Counted from the stretch's first letter, positions 44,726-54,639 are shown. The stretch is DNA of 64,000 nucleotides from Phaeosaccion multiseriatum (GCA_965112735.1 OZ218951.1:372001-436000), one strand, 5' to 3'. Numbers and translations are program-made. The notes: generated by a model from the letters alone, not told the origin.

Positions 44726-45199
44726 TCAGTGCCCGAAATATATCCTCGACCACTCGTCTTTCCCCCGCTTCGAGACCTTCGTGCGCCATTGGGAGACGGT
44801 GTAGATTTGATGCAGGGATATAATTACGATAGCCGTCCAGATGGCGGTGCGCAGACTTTTGTTGGAGGACAGCAACAACGCGCCGTAAAGCCCAAAGACA
44901 GCAGTGATGTGAAGGCTAATTCGTATGATGAGTGAATGCAATGTTCGGGCTCTATTCACCTCGAAATCAGTCTTTCTATTCTCCAGCTTCTTCTTGGCCT
45001 TGACGTTTTGCAGAACACGAAGGTCGGCTTTCATGTCTTTGCGAATTGATTTGGTCAAGGCTTTCCTATCCTGTCTGGGCTTATTATCCCTTTCGTGTTC
45101 TCCGTAGGAACCGTAGCGGGTAAGAATGACATCCATGTCCATGGACTGGGCGTGCAGGTCTTCCAGCAGGCCTTCTAGCTGACCAGCCGAGGCGAACAT
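44726..45199 (-). CDS. Hypothetical membrane protein with basic coiled region
   Basis: 157 residues: a charged helical N-terminal region (about residues 1-85, Lys/Arg/Asp rich), then two hydrophobic segments (about 92-112 and 117-135) and a basic tail. No family recognised. It sits between the TBP-like gene and a low-complexity gene in the same orientation. Confidence 0.5.
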   Translation of the reverse strand: MFASAGQLEGLLEDLHAQSMDMDVILTRYGSYGEHERDNKPRQDRKALTKSIRKDMKADLRVLQNVKAKKKLENRKTDFEVNRARTLHSLIIRISLHITAVFGLYGALLLSSNKSLRTAIWTAIVIISLHQIYTVSQWRTKVSKRGKDEWSRIYFGH

Positions 45200-45234
45200 A
45201 CAAACAAGAGCGTACTGTTTTACTTGATACTACA

Positions 45235-45491
45235 TTATATGTTACATGAAAACCTACTTGGGACCACTTCTCCTCTTGTGATATCACGGGCCTTGAGGTC
45301 GTTTTCGACGGCCGTAATCCTCGGACGTTTCGTAGGCCTTGGGGGGCACACTGGCAGCAGAGGTTTCAGTAGAGGCTGCAGTAGAGGTCGCGGAGGTGCT
45401 CCATTGCACGTCATGGGGCGAAGGACTTTCAGGGGCTGGTGGAGTGGCAGAGGAGTCCTGGCCGACGCCGTCACGACCGGCGGGAACTTCA

Positions 45492-45524
<33 letters not shown>

Positions 45525-47061
45525 GCTTCTCCTGCTCCTGCTGCTTCTCCTGATGCGGCTGTTGTTGCTGCTCCTGCTGCTGCGGCTGCTGTTCCTGGTC
45601 CTGCTGCTGTTCCTGGTGCTGGATGTCGCCTTGGTGCCTCAAGGTAATGTCAAGCGCCTGCATCCCCCTTCTGATGATGGCGCCAGAGTTGAAAACCTTT
45701 GCATGGCGTGTGAGGATCACCCAGTTGCCTTCTCTGGAGCTCGCGTTGTACTTCTTGGGCTCCAACACAAGTTTTTCTGTTCGCTTGGCTTTGGAGAAAA
45801 GCTGCACTGCGTCACACACAAAGGCGCCCTCCTGAACGCGGAGGATCAATCCATTAATCTTGAAGAGGTACCATGCCGTTTTCTTCGTCTTCGTTTGCAG
45901 AGCGCTCTTCATGCAGACCATTACTTCCCGCCCCAGAAGGTTTGCAACCTCTACGCCATTGGTGACCAGAGGCATTTTTGTTTCAAAGGTGCCCTTGTAG
46001 TAAGCGTCACGCCTGTCGGACGTCCTCCACCCGTCTCTGTCTAAGAACTCGTAGGCCTCCTTTTGATCTGCTTCCAATATCTGCTTCTGCTTCTGCTTCT
46101 GCTTCTGCTTCTGCTTCTGCTTTGGCGACGATGAAGGGGGTCGTCCGACTGGATTCGCTCGAAACGTCTCCTTCGAGACATCCATGTTTGGGGCCTTCAT
46201 TTTGCACATCATCCCTCGTAGCGCAGGGCTATTCATCATTTGCACGACCTGCACAAGATGAGAGACATTAATGCCGTCAAAAACCTCTCTCTGCCCGGTC
46301 GCAACTTGGATATTCTCCATCAGACGGCCCAGAAGCCACCTATTGTTCTGGAAGAGGTGATCGAGAATAATGTCCAATCCGCTGCTGTTGTTCCCCAGGA
46401 TTTGGTGTTCTCGAACTCCTCGCCCTGCTACTTTCTCTGCAAAGGTGCTGAAGGTTCCTGTCTGAAAGATGAGAGCCTGCAGTGCAGTCAAGTCGCCATA
46501 CTCGACAACCACCTTAGCTTGGCTAACCGTAATAGGAAATGCTGTGGACCTATTTCCATCCCTGGTATCTGTTGCTGCTGTCGCTGCTGTTGCTGCTGCT
46601 GCTGTTGCTGCTGCTGTTGCTGCTGCTGTTGCTGCTGCTGTTGCTGCTGTTGCTGCTGCTTCTTCTTTTGTTGCGAGCGTCGTCTGCATCTTATTCTGCA
46701 TCCCTCCTCCTGCTGCTTTCGTCTCTTTGGACGCTGTGTACTGTCCTGTCGCTACCGCTTTGTGCTCTTCCTCTTCCCGGGCCTCTTGCTGACCGAACAC
46801 ATCCTTGAGCTGAAGGCCTAGGAGGGGCTGACTATCGAAGATTGGCGTTCCAACGGTCAGAGCTTGACATCCTTCCTGGTTGAAATCGCGCCCAAGATGG
46901 CAGGGAGCACCCAACGACAGGAGATCTTCAGCATCCTTTTCCAGGTCTTCGATGTCCTGCTGAGTAGCAACAGCAGCTGCGGCATTATCCTCCTCCGCCT
47001 CGTGTAAGGCCTCCTCCTTAATTGCGGCAGCCCTTAGAATAGAGATCCGATCCACAGACAT
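45235..47061 (-). CDS. Large low-complexity protein of unknown function
   Basis: 608 residues. Two apparently folded parts are separated by microsatellite-coded linkers: an Ala/Thr repeat (~residues 135-165), a KQ repeat (~315-328) and a Gln/Glu-rich stretch (~480-525). The first folded part has a helical block (VVVEYGDLTALQALIF, INVSHLVQVVQMMNSPALRGMM); the second is beta-rich (VMVCMKSALQTK, AWYLFKINGLILRV, WVILTRHAKVF). The C-terminus is Pro-rich with a basic RPTKRPRI patch that could be a nuclear signal. I recognise no family. The continuous 1.8-kb frame and non-repetitive blocks argue it is a gene. Confidence 0.55.
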
Positions 47062-47414
47062 GTCAGAGCTCTTTGGAGTACCTTGTCCTCCCTCTCCTCC
47101 TCGTGTTGGCGTACGAATGCTTCGCTTAGAACAACCTCAATGCACAGATTGCCTGCTGCTTTTTGTCCTCTGTGCTTGTTGTGTACTGTGCTGTACAGCA
47201 AGAGAGCAAGGGTTGTGGTGCCAAAAAAGTCAGGTGAAGGAAACAAAATGGTCCATGTTGCCCCCCGGGGAAAAAACGGTAAACTCAAATGACAGTTTGA
47301 ATTTCACATGTACGTAACCAGCATTATTTTTCCCATTTGAGAAATAGCGAAGCGCACTCTCGGCAAGGAAGGAACAGGCGAGAAGGACGAGTGTGCACTT
47401 GGCGGAGAGCGGTG
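47062..47414. other. Divergent intergenic region
   Basis: Separates the low-complexity gene (-) from the gene at 47415 (+). I see no conserved element beyond AT-rich patches (about 47222-47330). It presumably holds both promoters. Confidence 0.4.
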
Positions 47415-47948
47415 ATGATGACCTCTATTGACAGGGTGACAGACCCTATGAATGACGATGATACTATCGACTTCGATCAATGGGAAAGGAGCTTCGAGGC
47501 TGCCCACCGAAAGGAAATGCAGTCACTTACACAAGTATTGGCGCATACGAAGGCTACCAGACGTTCTATTGACAGCACCCTTAGCTGCATTGACCATCTG
47601 CAACAGGTTTCAGGGAAAGTTACTTCGGTTGTAAGTCAGAACATCATCTGCAGTGAGGGAAAGGCGGTGATGGAGAAGGCGAGGCAGCTGAAGAAATTAT
47701 ACGATGGTGGCGCTCCTTTGTCTCCAGTGCAGCCACTACAGCTCTTCGGCAAGACCCCGATTACGATCCTTCTGAAGGCGCTGGACCTGGTCAAGAGCAC
47801 CGTTACGCACTTAGAAGTCGCAATGCCGTGCGTGGTTTACCAAAGCCATATTACCCATGTATTACCTCTGGCGAAGGAGTTAGAGACTTTGATGATGGGC
47901 CTCATTGACACCGTCTCAGAACACTTGCTGGAGAGCACAGTAGGATAG
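47415..47948 (+). CDS. Hypothetical helical protein
   Basis: 177 residues if started at 47415 (a second ATG follows immediately). Acidic N-terminus (DPMNDDDTIDFDQWE), then mainly amphipathic helix. No family recognised. Chosen start: the longer frame begins with an Arg-rich stretch that looks like untranslated leader. Confidence 0.55.
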   Translation: MMTSIDRVTDPMNDDDTIDFDQWERSFEAAHRKEMQSLTQVLAHTKATRRSIDSTLSCIDHLQQVSGKVTSVVSQNIICSEGKAVMEKARQLKKLYDGGAPLSPVQPLQLFGKTPITILLKALDLVKSTVTHLEVAMPCVVYQSHITHVLPLAKELETLMMGLIDTVSEHLLESTVG

Positions 47949-48086
47949 ATAGACACATGTACACACGTAAATAGCTACGAGGATAAGGACCAATATATGT
48001 ACCCGTATGTATTGCAAACACACAGCAGCATGCATCGCAGGGGAGTTTTTAATGTACATTCCTTGTAAAGAAGAAGAAGGGAAGGA

Positions 48087-50057
48087 ATGGAGCTATATGT
48101 AGCTTCCTTCTTGGGAGCCATGGGGTACTACTTTCACCAACGCAAGTCCCAAGATGTTGCAGTACCACTCGAAGATGCAGAGCAGCCAAGTATGCAGAAT
48201 GCATATGAGTCTCGTCACTTCGAGAAGTCTCAGAAAATGCACCGCGATCTTGTGCAGCGTAAGTACGAGGTGGACCAGCGGCAGTACTCTCTCCTCTCCG
48301 GTGCGGAGATATCAAAGGGAGGTTTGAAGCATAACAACATGCTTCCCTACTACAAGGGAAGCGTCAAACAGAATACGGACACTTCGTCTTCTCACCAAAT
48401 GCTGGAGCGCTTTAACGGCAATGACGGTCTATACCAGCACAAGCAGGAACTCGACTCCCTTGCCACCATGAATGGGCGAGAGAATATACACGGACTCGAA
48501 AGTACCTCCTCTTTCGAACAGAGTCGGCTTCAGCAACCGAATAATAGGAATAATGTCCTTCCTTTCGAGCAAGAGCAGGTTGGCCCCGGTATCGGTTTGG
48601 CGCCACACGAAGGCCCTACCCGAGGCTTTCAGCCCGAACGTCCCGACGTCGTTCTCCCTCCCACGGTGGACCAACTTCGGACCAAAAACAATCCCAAGCA
48701 AACTTACGAAGCTCAAGTCTTGGAGGGCAAACACGGGGATCGACGAGGTATTGTAGGACAAACGGAAAACTTTGTGCCTTCCCTCACACGGGAAATGGCC
48801 GCTGAGGACCTCCTCCCCTCAAAAGGTGCTCTTACCAAGGAAGCGCATCGATCCTGTATCCCCTTCAAGCTCCCGGTAAAGTCACGTCAATGTGAGTACG
48901 CGGGTATCGCCTTCCAGAACGGTGAAGCAGTCCTGTATGGAGAAGTAGGTGAGAGCAAACGGAGACAGCATGTGGATGCTCATGCAGTTGAGCGCAATCC
49001 TGATGCGGAGAATATGGGAGTGGGACAAAGGGATCAATTCAAGTACGAAAACTGGCTGCGCTACGCCAATCACCGAAATTCGACCAACGCCGCGTGCAAA
49101 CAGCAGAGCAATGTTACTTCCCTTGTCAAGCACATCACCGCACCTCTCCTAGACATTCTACCCTTCACGAAGAAATCGCTCACGGCCCATCCCCATCGCG
49201 CTACAGGAACCATGCAGAGCAGTCTTCCACCCAAGCTTACCATCTACGACAAAGATGACGTCCTGCGCACCACCATCAAGGAAACAAACATTCACGACGT
49301 GCGCACAGGGAACTTGAGTCTAAACAAGAAGATTACGTACGACCCTCAAGACGTGGCACGCACCACCCTTCGCCAAACACTTGGACCGGTGTACAACGAT
49401 CTCAACCTAGGCATGGAAGTGCCCAAGAGTACGATCGGACCGGACGACGACATGCGAACGACAATGAAGCAGACAATGATTGACGATGACAATATTGGGT
49501 TTGTTGGAGGGAATAAGCAGAGTGCGGACGGTTACCGCACAACGAAGGTCAACGCCAAATACACTTCACGACAAGACAGTCATGCACGCAACTATCACGG
49601 CGCCGCACTGGACGAGGGAGTAGGAGCGTACCAAGACGAAAAGTACCTAGACCTTCCAACCAATAAGGCCTTCACCTGCGACAACGAGTACTTCAGTCAC
49701 GCGGGCTCCGCAGATCCTAAGGACGTGTCGCGGGAAGACACAGAAAACGTATGCCTAAGCGACTACCGCGAACAGTCTTTGGTCGATCGCGCTCCCACAC
49801 AATCTGGCGTGAAGATGGCCAACACAGAGATGCCGAATCTCATGGCCAGGACCTCCGCGGGAACCACCACTTCGAATCACCTCTTTGGCAATGTGGACAA
49901 GGTGCAGGAAAACGTATACTCAGGCCCGAGATCATCCTATACCCCAATCATTACCCGAGAACGCAAGCTGATGGACTGTCCCGACGAAACGATAACGAGA
50001 CTCGATCCTGTGTTCGTGTCGCAGCTTCGTGAAAACGAGTTGTCTGTGTATCATTGA
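48087..50057 (+). CDS. Giant-virus conserved structural-type protein, DUF5899-like
   Basis: 656 residues. The overall pattern matches a long, disordered-looking protein found across algal giant viruses (from memory, DUF5899): N-terminal hydrophobic segment, MQNAYESRHFEKSQ, NNMLPYYKGSVKQNT, GPTRGFQPERPDVVLPPTVDQLR, then repeated DDVLRTTIKET / QDVARTTLRQT / DDMRTTMKQT modules (~residues 390-455). These repeats each carry an RTT motif. Its presence in virions is reported for relatives (family knowledge); function is unknown. The start at 48087 gives the usual N-terminal membrane-like helix. Confidence 0.75.
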   Translation: MELYVASFLGAMGYYFHQRKSQDVAVPLEDAEQPSMQNAYESRHFEKSQKMHRDLVQRKYEVDQRQYSLLSGAEISKGGLKHNNMLPYYKGSVKQNTDTSSSHQMLERFNGNDGLYQHKQELDSLATMNGRENIHGLESTSSFEQSRLQQPNNRNNVLPFEQEQVGPGIGLAPHEGPTRGFQPERPDVVLPPTVDQLRTKNNPKQTYEAQVLEGKHGDRRGIVGQTENFVPSLTREMAAEDLLPSKGALTKEAHRSCIPFKLPVKSRQCEYAGIAFQNGEAVLYGEVGESKRRQHVDAHAVERNPDAENMGVGQRDQFKYENWLRYANHRNSTNAACKQQSNVTSLVKHITAPLLDILPFTKKSLTAHPHRATGTMQSSLPPKLTIYDKDDVLRTTIKETNIHDVRTGNLSLNKKITYDPQDVARTTLRQTLGPVYNDLNLGMEVPKSTIGPDDDMRTTMKQTMIDDDNIGFVGGNKQSADGYRTTKVNAKYTSRQDSHARNYHGAALDEGVGAYQDEKYLDLPTNKAFTCDNEYFSHAGSADPKDVSREDTENVCLSDYREQSLVDRAPTQSGVKMANTEMPNLMARTSAGTTTSNHLFGNVDKVQENVYSGPRSSYTPIITRERKLMDCPDETITRLDPVFVSQLRENELSVYH

Positions 50058-50071
50058 GAACAAGAAGGAGA

Positions 50072-50143
50072 AAAAAATGAAGGTATTTGACAGACTAGGG
50101 AAGGGGGCATAAATACGATTGACAAAGAGAAAAGCATCAGACA
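50072..50143 (+). promoter_or_regulatory. Conserved upstream element of paralogue 1
   Basis: AAAAAAATGAAGG followed by ATAAATACGATTGACAAA and CATCAGACA just before the ATG. The same blocks precede the two other paralogues, so it is the shared promoter and leader. Confidence 0.55.
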
Positions 50144-50911
50144 ATGACTCCTCTGCCAACACTTACCGCATGCTGCAAGGCCACATGGGGCCTGACAGAT
50201 AATCAAGTCGCGGAAGTATTTGACGCGGCAAGCAGCGGAGGCAAGCACGATGTTGCAAGCCTTCTCTTCCTGGACAAGGCCATTCCTGGCAGTCTGGAGA
50301 AGGTCCAGAAGCTGGCGACGGCTATTCCACTTGGCCTTGCCAAGTGCAACGAAGAGACCCTCAGCGAAGAGCTGAAGGACGAAATTGACAAAATCTTGGC
50401 AACCTCTGACTTTCTCGGAGAAGCAGGGATAGTCGTGACGGTGAAGCAAGCCCGCGATAAGATGGCGTTCAAGGGCAAGACAAAGACGCCCGGTGCACCG
50501 GCCGAGAGGGCCCTCAGGCTCCTTTCCGGCAACGGTGCCCACAGTCTGGCTGGCGTTCGTGTTGGAGCTAAGAAGGGGCTGGCAGCTTACGCAAAGGAAC
50601 GCCAGGCCCAAGTGGAGACTACACAGACCGCTATCGCTACCGCGGCTTCCAAGGATGTCGCAACAGCTCTTGCCGCTGCTGAGGAGGCTAAGCGCCACAA
50701 TCAAATCTTGGAGGCCGAGAGGCTGAGGCTTCTTGCTCTGGGCAATGAGCTCGAACAGACATTGGAGCAGAAGCTGTCTGCCAAGGATCAGGAGATCTTG
50801 GACAAGGATCAGTACATCGAGAAGCTGCAGACGCAGATTGCTCTGTTGCAACAGGCACAGCCAATCGCCAATAGGCACCACCGTGTACGCACCGACGATG
50901 TCCTCGTTTAG
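50144..50911 (+). CDS. Tandem paralogue 1: helical domain plus coiled coil
   Basis: 255 residues. Residues ~1-150 form a conserved helical domain starting with LTACCKATW and including GGKHDVASL, ATSDFLGEAG and KTKTPGAPAERALRLLSGNGAHSL; residues ~155-235 are a predicted coiled coil (heptads of Ala/Leu/Glu, SAKDQEIL). I recognise no family. It shares most of its sequence with the two genes that follow, but the last ~25 residues differ and lack their acidic tail. Probably a self-associating viral protein (inference). Confidence 0.7.
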   Translation: MTPLPTLTACCKATWGLTDNQVAEVFDAASSGGKHDVASLLFLDKAIPGSLEKVQKLATAIPLGLAKCNEETLSEELKDEIDKILATSDFLGEAGIVVTVKQARDKMAFKGKTKTPGAPAERALRLLSGNGAHSLAGVRVGAKKGLAAYAKERQAQVETTQTAIATAASKDVATALAAAEEAKRHNQILEAERLRLLALGNELEQTLEQKLSAKDQEILDKDQYIEKLQTQIALLQQAQPIANRHHRVRTDDVLV

Positions 50912-50994
50912 TCAGAAGGAGAAGGAGATGGAAATGTGTAGCGACTGATAAGTGACCGCGTAGTGTGATTTTTTTTTCTTCATCTGTTTGCACG

Positions 50995-51215
50995 CACTGG
51001 ACTAGCTGCTCATGAAGCTCGATACTGGGGGCGGGCCTCTGATTTCACAGGCGAAGGCATAGTTTGGCAAATTGGCTTCGAAGCTGTATGCTGTCGCGAA
51101 TCACTCGAGCCACTCCACCAGCTTATCCCAGGAGCGTAGGGATCCCACACTACTTGTCAGGGTGCGAGGTCACACTCTGAACTACAGTAGCTGCGCGCGA
51201 AGCCTGATACTACTG
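50995..51215 (-). repeat. Solo copy of the 177-bp satellite, inverted
   Basis: Reverse-complement match to one main-array unit: GGACTAGCTGCTCATGAAGCTC, TTTGGCAAATTGGCTTCGA, TCGCGAATCACTCGAGCC, CCAGGAGCGTAGGGATCCC. It lies between paralogues 1 and 2, with a diverged 3' end up to about 51215. Confidence 0.85.
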
Positions 51216-51225
51216 CGGGTAGGAG

Positions 51226-51300
51226 GGGAAAAAAATGAAGGGGTTTTGAGTGCAAGTATGGAGACATAATTACGATTGATAAATAGAAAGGCATCAGACA
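51226..51300 (+). promoter_or_regulatory. Conserved upstream element of paralogue 2
   Basis: AAAAAAATGAAGGGGTTTTG, then GCAAGTATGGAGACATAATT and ACGATTGATAAATAGAAAGG before CAGACAATG. Almost identical to the element of paralogue 3. Confidence 0.6.
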
Positions 51301-52128
51301 ATGTCTCCTCTGCGAACACTCACAGCATGCTGCAAGGCCACATGGGGCTGGACAGATACTCAAGTCGCTGAACTATTCGACGCGGCGACCAGTGGAGGCA
51401 AGCACGATGTTGCAAGCCTTCTCTTCCTGGACAAGGCCATTCCTGGCAGTGCGGGGCCGGTCCAACAGCTTGCGACGGCCATTCCACTTGGCCTGGCCAA
51501 GTGCAACGATGAGACCCTCAGCGAAGAGCTGAAACAGGAAGTCGACAAGATCTTGGCAACCTCTGACTTTCTCGGAGAAGCAGGGATCGCTGTGACGGTG
51601 AAGCAAGCCCGCGACAAGATGGCTTTTAAGGGCAAGACAAAGACGCCCGGTGCACCGGCCGAGAGGGCTCTCAGGCTCCTTTCCGGCAACGGCGCCCACA
51701 GCCTGGTTGGTGTTCGTGTTGGAGGAAAGAAGGGACTCGCAGCGTACGCAAAGGAACGCCAGGCCCAAGTGGAGATTGCGGAGACCACTATCGCTACCGC
51801 GGCTACCAAGGATGTCGCAACAGCTCTTGCCGCTGCTGAAGAGGCTAAGCGCCACAGTCAAATCCTGGACGCTGAGAGGCTGAGGCTTCTTGCTCTGGGC
51901 AATGAGCTCAAACAGTCATCGGAGCAGAAGCTGTCTGCCAAGGACCAGGAGATCTTGGACAGAGATCAGCGCATCAGAGAGTTGGAGGCTGCCTTGCAGC
52001 AGCAGCGGCAGGTACCCCAGGCAGGCACACTGGAGCAGGTAAACATGAAGTTTAACCTGTCTCAGGGAGTGGTGGATGCGGGTGAGTTCGATAACCAGAG
52101 CGAATGCGAGTTTTCCGACTCTGACTAG
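51301..52128 (+). CDS. Tandem paralogue 2: helical domain plus coiled coil, acidic tail
   Basis: 275 residues, same layout as the preceding gene. After the coiled coil it has a Gln-rich stretch and an acidic end (DNQSECEFSDSD) shared with paralogue 3 but not paralogue 1. Function unknown. The 3' flank (about 92 bp, with a poly-T run) is repeated almost exactly after paralogue 3, so 2 and 3 come from a later duplication of a unit about 1080 bp long. Confidence 0.7.
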   Translation: MSPLRTLTACCKATWGWTDTQVAELFDAATSGGKHDVASLLFLDKAIPGSAGPVQQLATAIPLGLAKCNDETLSEELKQEVDKILATSDFLGEAGIAVTVKQARDKMAFKGKTKTPGAPAERALRLLSGNGAHSLVGVRVGGKKGLAAYAKERQAQVEIAETTIATAATKDVATALAAAEEAKRHSQILDAERLRLLALGNELKQSSEQKLSAKDQEILDRDQRIRELEAALQQQRQVPQAGTLEQVNMKFNLSQGVVDAGEFDNQSECEFSDSD

Positions 52129-52224
52129 ATTCCTCTCTGGTTTCGTGGACGTGATCGTTGACACGTGATGATTGTACACTATTTTTTTTGGTCCCCTCTG
52201 AGAAACATCAGAAGCAAGTATGAT

Positions 52225-52300
52225 AGGGATCCCACACGTCGCTACAGGGTACTAGACACACTGGACTAGCTGCCCATCAAGCTCGATACTGGATGCGGGC
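52225..52300 (-). repeat. Partial satellite copy between paralogues 2 and 3
   Basis: GGGATCCCACAC, then CTACAGGGTACTAGACACAC and TGGACTAGCTGCCCATCAAG match the inverted satellite unit over about 75 bp. Confidence 0.75.
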
Positions 52301-52305
52301 AGGAG

Positions 52306-52381
52306 AGAAAAAAAATGAAGGGGTTTTGAGTGCAAGTATGGAGACATAATTACGATTGACAAAAGAGAAAGGCATCAGACA
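52306..52381 (+). promoter_or_regulatory. Conserved upstream element of paralogue 3
   Basis: Same AAAAAAAATGAAGGGG block, GACATAATTACGATTGACAA and CATCAGACA leader as the element at 51226. Confidence 0.6.
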
Positions 52382-53206
52382 ATGACTCCTCTGCCAACAC
52401 TCACCGCATGCTGCAAGGCCACATGGAAGTGGACAGAGACGCAGGTCGCGGAGCTATTGGACGCGGCGACCAGCGGAGGCAAGCACGATGTTGCAAGCCT
52501 TCTCTGGCTGGACAACAAGGCCATTCCTGGCAATGTAGAGCACGTCCAAAAGCTTGCGACGGCCATTGCACTTGGCCTGGCCAAGTGCAACGATGAGACC
52601 CTCAGCGACGAGATGAAGGACGAAATTGACAAAATCTTGGCAACCTCTGACTTTCTCGGAGAAGCAGGGATAGTCGTGACGGTGAAGCAAGCGCGCGATA
52701 AGATGGCGTTCAAGGGCAAGACAAAGACGCCCGGTGCACCGGCCGAGAGGGCCCTCAGGCTCCTTTCCGGCAACGGTGCCCACAGTCTGGCTGGCGTTCG
52801 TGTTGGAGCTAAGAAGGGGCTGGCAGCTTACGCAAAGGAACGCCAGGCCCAAGTGGAGACCACTATCGCTACCGCGGCTGCCAAGGATGTCGCAACAGCT
52901 CTTGCCGCTGCTGAAGTTGCTAAGCGCGAGAGTAAAGTCCTGGACGCTGAGAGGCTGAGGCTTCTTGAGGCGGGCAGAAGCCTCGAACAAGAAGCGAAGC
53001 AGCAGCTGTCTGCCAAGGATCAGGAGATCTTGGACAGAGATGAGCGCATTCGAGAGTTGGAGGCTGTCTTACAGCAGCAGCAGCGGCAGGTACCCCAGGC
53101 AGGCACACTTGAGCAGGTGAACAGGAAGTTTAACTTGTCTCAGGGAGTGGTGGATGCGGGTGAGTTCGACAACCAGAGCGAATGCGAGTTTTCCGACTCT
53201 GACTAG
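52382..53206 (+). CDS. Tandem paralogue 3: helical domain plus coiled coil, acidic tail
   Basis: 274 residues, closest to paralogue 2 in its C-terminal half (QGVVDAGEFDNQSE, SDSD end) but to paralogue 1 in the GVRVGAKKGLAAY segment and its ILATSDFLGEAGIVV block, so gene conversion has probably mixed the copies. It has LLWLDNKAIPG where the others have LLFLDKAIPG. Function unknown. It converges on the recombinase gene. Confidence 0.7.
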   Translation: MTPLPTLTACCKATWKWTETQVAELLDAATSGGKHDVASLLWLDNKAIPGNVEHVQKLATAIALGLAKCNDETLSDEMKDEIDKILATSDFLGEAGIVVTVKQARDKMAFKGKTKTPGAPAERALRLLSGNGAHSLAGVRVGAKKGLAAYAKERQAQVETTIATAAAKDVATALAAAEVAKRESKVLDAERLRLLEAGRSLEQEAKQQLSAKDQEILDRDERIRELEAVLQQQQRQVPQAGTLEQVNRKFNLSQGVVDAGEFDNQSECEFSDSD

Positions 53207-53322
53207 ATTCCTCTCTGGTTTCGTGGACGTGATCGTTGACACGTGATGATTGTACACTATTTTTTTTTGTCCCCTCTGAGAAACATCAGAAGCAAGTATG
53301 AACCACGAGAGGATGAATGCGG

Positions 53323-54417
53323 TCAGGCAATGCTGTTCCAGGCGTGCCAATTGTACCGCTTTTGCATCGCCACTCCGTGGCCCATTTGGTCCGCAACTTT
53401 CTTTTGCTCCAGTCCGGACAATCGCTCGAGTTTCAAATCTCGTCGACTGATGTAGATATGGCGCAGTGTAGTCAGACTGATGTCTTCTCTGTCCAACGTG
53501 CTCTTGAGTACGCGGTTGGCCCATTGTACGAAGGAGTTTGTGGTCTGGTACGGCTTCCCATTCTTCCCCACGAATAGGTAGTTTCGAGGGTGTATTTCCA
53601 AAGAGTTTCGGATTTCTTGCTGCAGGGCCGGTGGGAGTGGTATCTCGATGGTTTTATACTTCTGCCGTGTCTTGAATTGCGTCAGGATAACCCTGTTGGA
53701 CTCCAGAAGCAACACATTCCCTACATCTTCGTTTTCGCTGTACTCCTTGTCTTTGTGGAGAATCATCAGGTGGTGATAATCTGCGCGCGCAGGTGGGATC
53801 TCCGTGTACATGAACAGAAGAAGTCGCGCTTGGTGCGTCTTCGCAGAGGGCTCGAGAGCATCGCGAATACGAATAATCTCCTCGAAGGGAATGTAGGCCT
53901 TCTTTTGCTTCTCATCTGGCTCGTTTGACAAATACTTGCTTTCGATGGGGATGCGTGATTCTGCATGCACCTTATTCCACTGGACGTAGATGTCGTGGAA
54001 GCGGTTCTTTAGCGCGGAGTTGTGTAAGAAGATGGCTTTCATGGCCATGAGATAGCCTTCCCTCGTGTACATACTCTTCTTTTTCGAGGATATGTAACTA
54101 TCTAGCTTTGCGCTGGAGGTCGTCGGATCACTGAGAATTGCGCTAAGCGAGCAGGTTTGAAGCACACTCTTTGAGCCCTTCAGAGGAACGAGACATATCT
54201 CACTCGTCCATGTACTTATCCTACTAATGTAGAGTTTCTTTGACGCGTTGGACAAGGACTTCGATTTGAGCAGAATGTCCAGATAGTACCTGTCTGGGTA
54301 ACAGAGCCCTTTCTTGGTTGCCGCGGCGTGCTTTTTGCTGCCTGTTGTATTCGTGGTAGCTTTCGCCTCCCCTGCTGCCGGTTTTCTCGGCCGGGACTTC
54401 GCCGAAACCTTCACCAT
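53323..54417 (-). CDS. Tyrosine recombinase (phage-integrase family)
   Basis: About 364 residues from the ATG at 54417 (another in-frame ATG at 54432). A basic, Lys-rich N-terminus leads to a SAM-like core-binding region (LYISRISTWTSE..) and a catalytic domain: first Arg in TEIPPARADYHHL (near residue 210), Lys in FKTRQKYKTIEI, the TTLRHIYISRRD box, MGHG, and the nucleophile Tyr in KRYNW ten residues from the end. All expected catalytic residues are present, so it may be active. Such enzymes occur in algal giant viruses and Polinton-like elements; here it could have integrated the viral DNA or act on the satellites (inference). Confidence 0.9.
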   Translation of the reverse strand: MVKVSAKSRPRKPAAGEAKATTNTTGSKKHAAATKKGLCYPDRYYLDILLKSKSLSNASKKLYISRISTWTSEICLVPLKGSKSVLQTCSLSAILSDPTTSSAKLDSYISSKKKSMYTREGYLMAMKAIFLHNSALKNRFHDIYVQWNKVHAESRIPIESKYLSNEPDEKQKKAYIPFEEIIRIRDALEPSAKTHQARLLLFMYTEIPPARADYHHLMILHKDKEYSENEDVGNVLLLESNRVILTQFKTRQKYKTIEIPLPPALQQEIRNSLEIHPRNYLFVGKNGKPYQTTNSFVQWANRVLKSTLDREDISLTTLRHIYISRRDLKLERLSGLEQKKVADQMGHGVAMQKRYNWHAWNSIA

Positions 54418-54608
54418 TATTAACTTTGCCACTTGTTTTGAAGATTAGCTCCTCTGCTTACAGATAGCAGACATCTAAAAAATAGAGAGGCATCACCTCC
54501 CTCTTTCCAGGCCTCGGCGGTCAGACAAATCCTGTTGAAACGTAATAGGTGCAGCGGGCCATTCGTTTTTCGTTTGTAATTCGTGGAAAAGCGTGAGCAC
54601 TTTGAGAA

Positions 54609-54614
54609 TATAAA
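54609..54614 (+). promoter_or_regulatory. TATA box of fibre-like gene
   Basis: TATAAA within GAATATAAATCG, about 30 bp upstream of the ATG at 54640. Confidence 0.45.
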
Positions 54615-54639
54615 TCGTCTCGAATTGTAAAGCTGTGTC

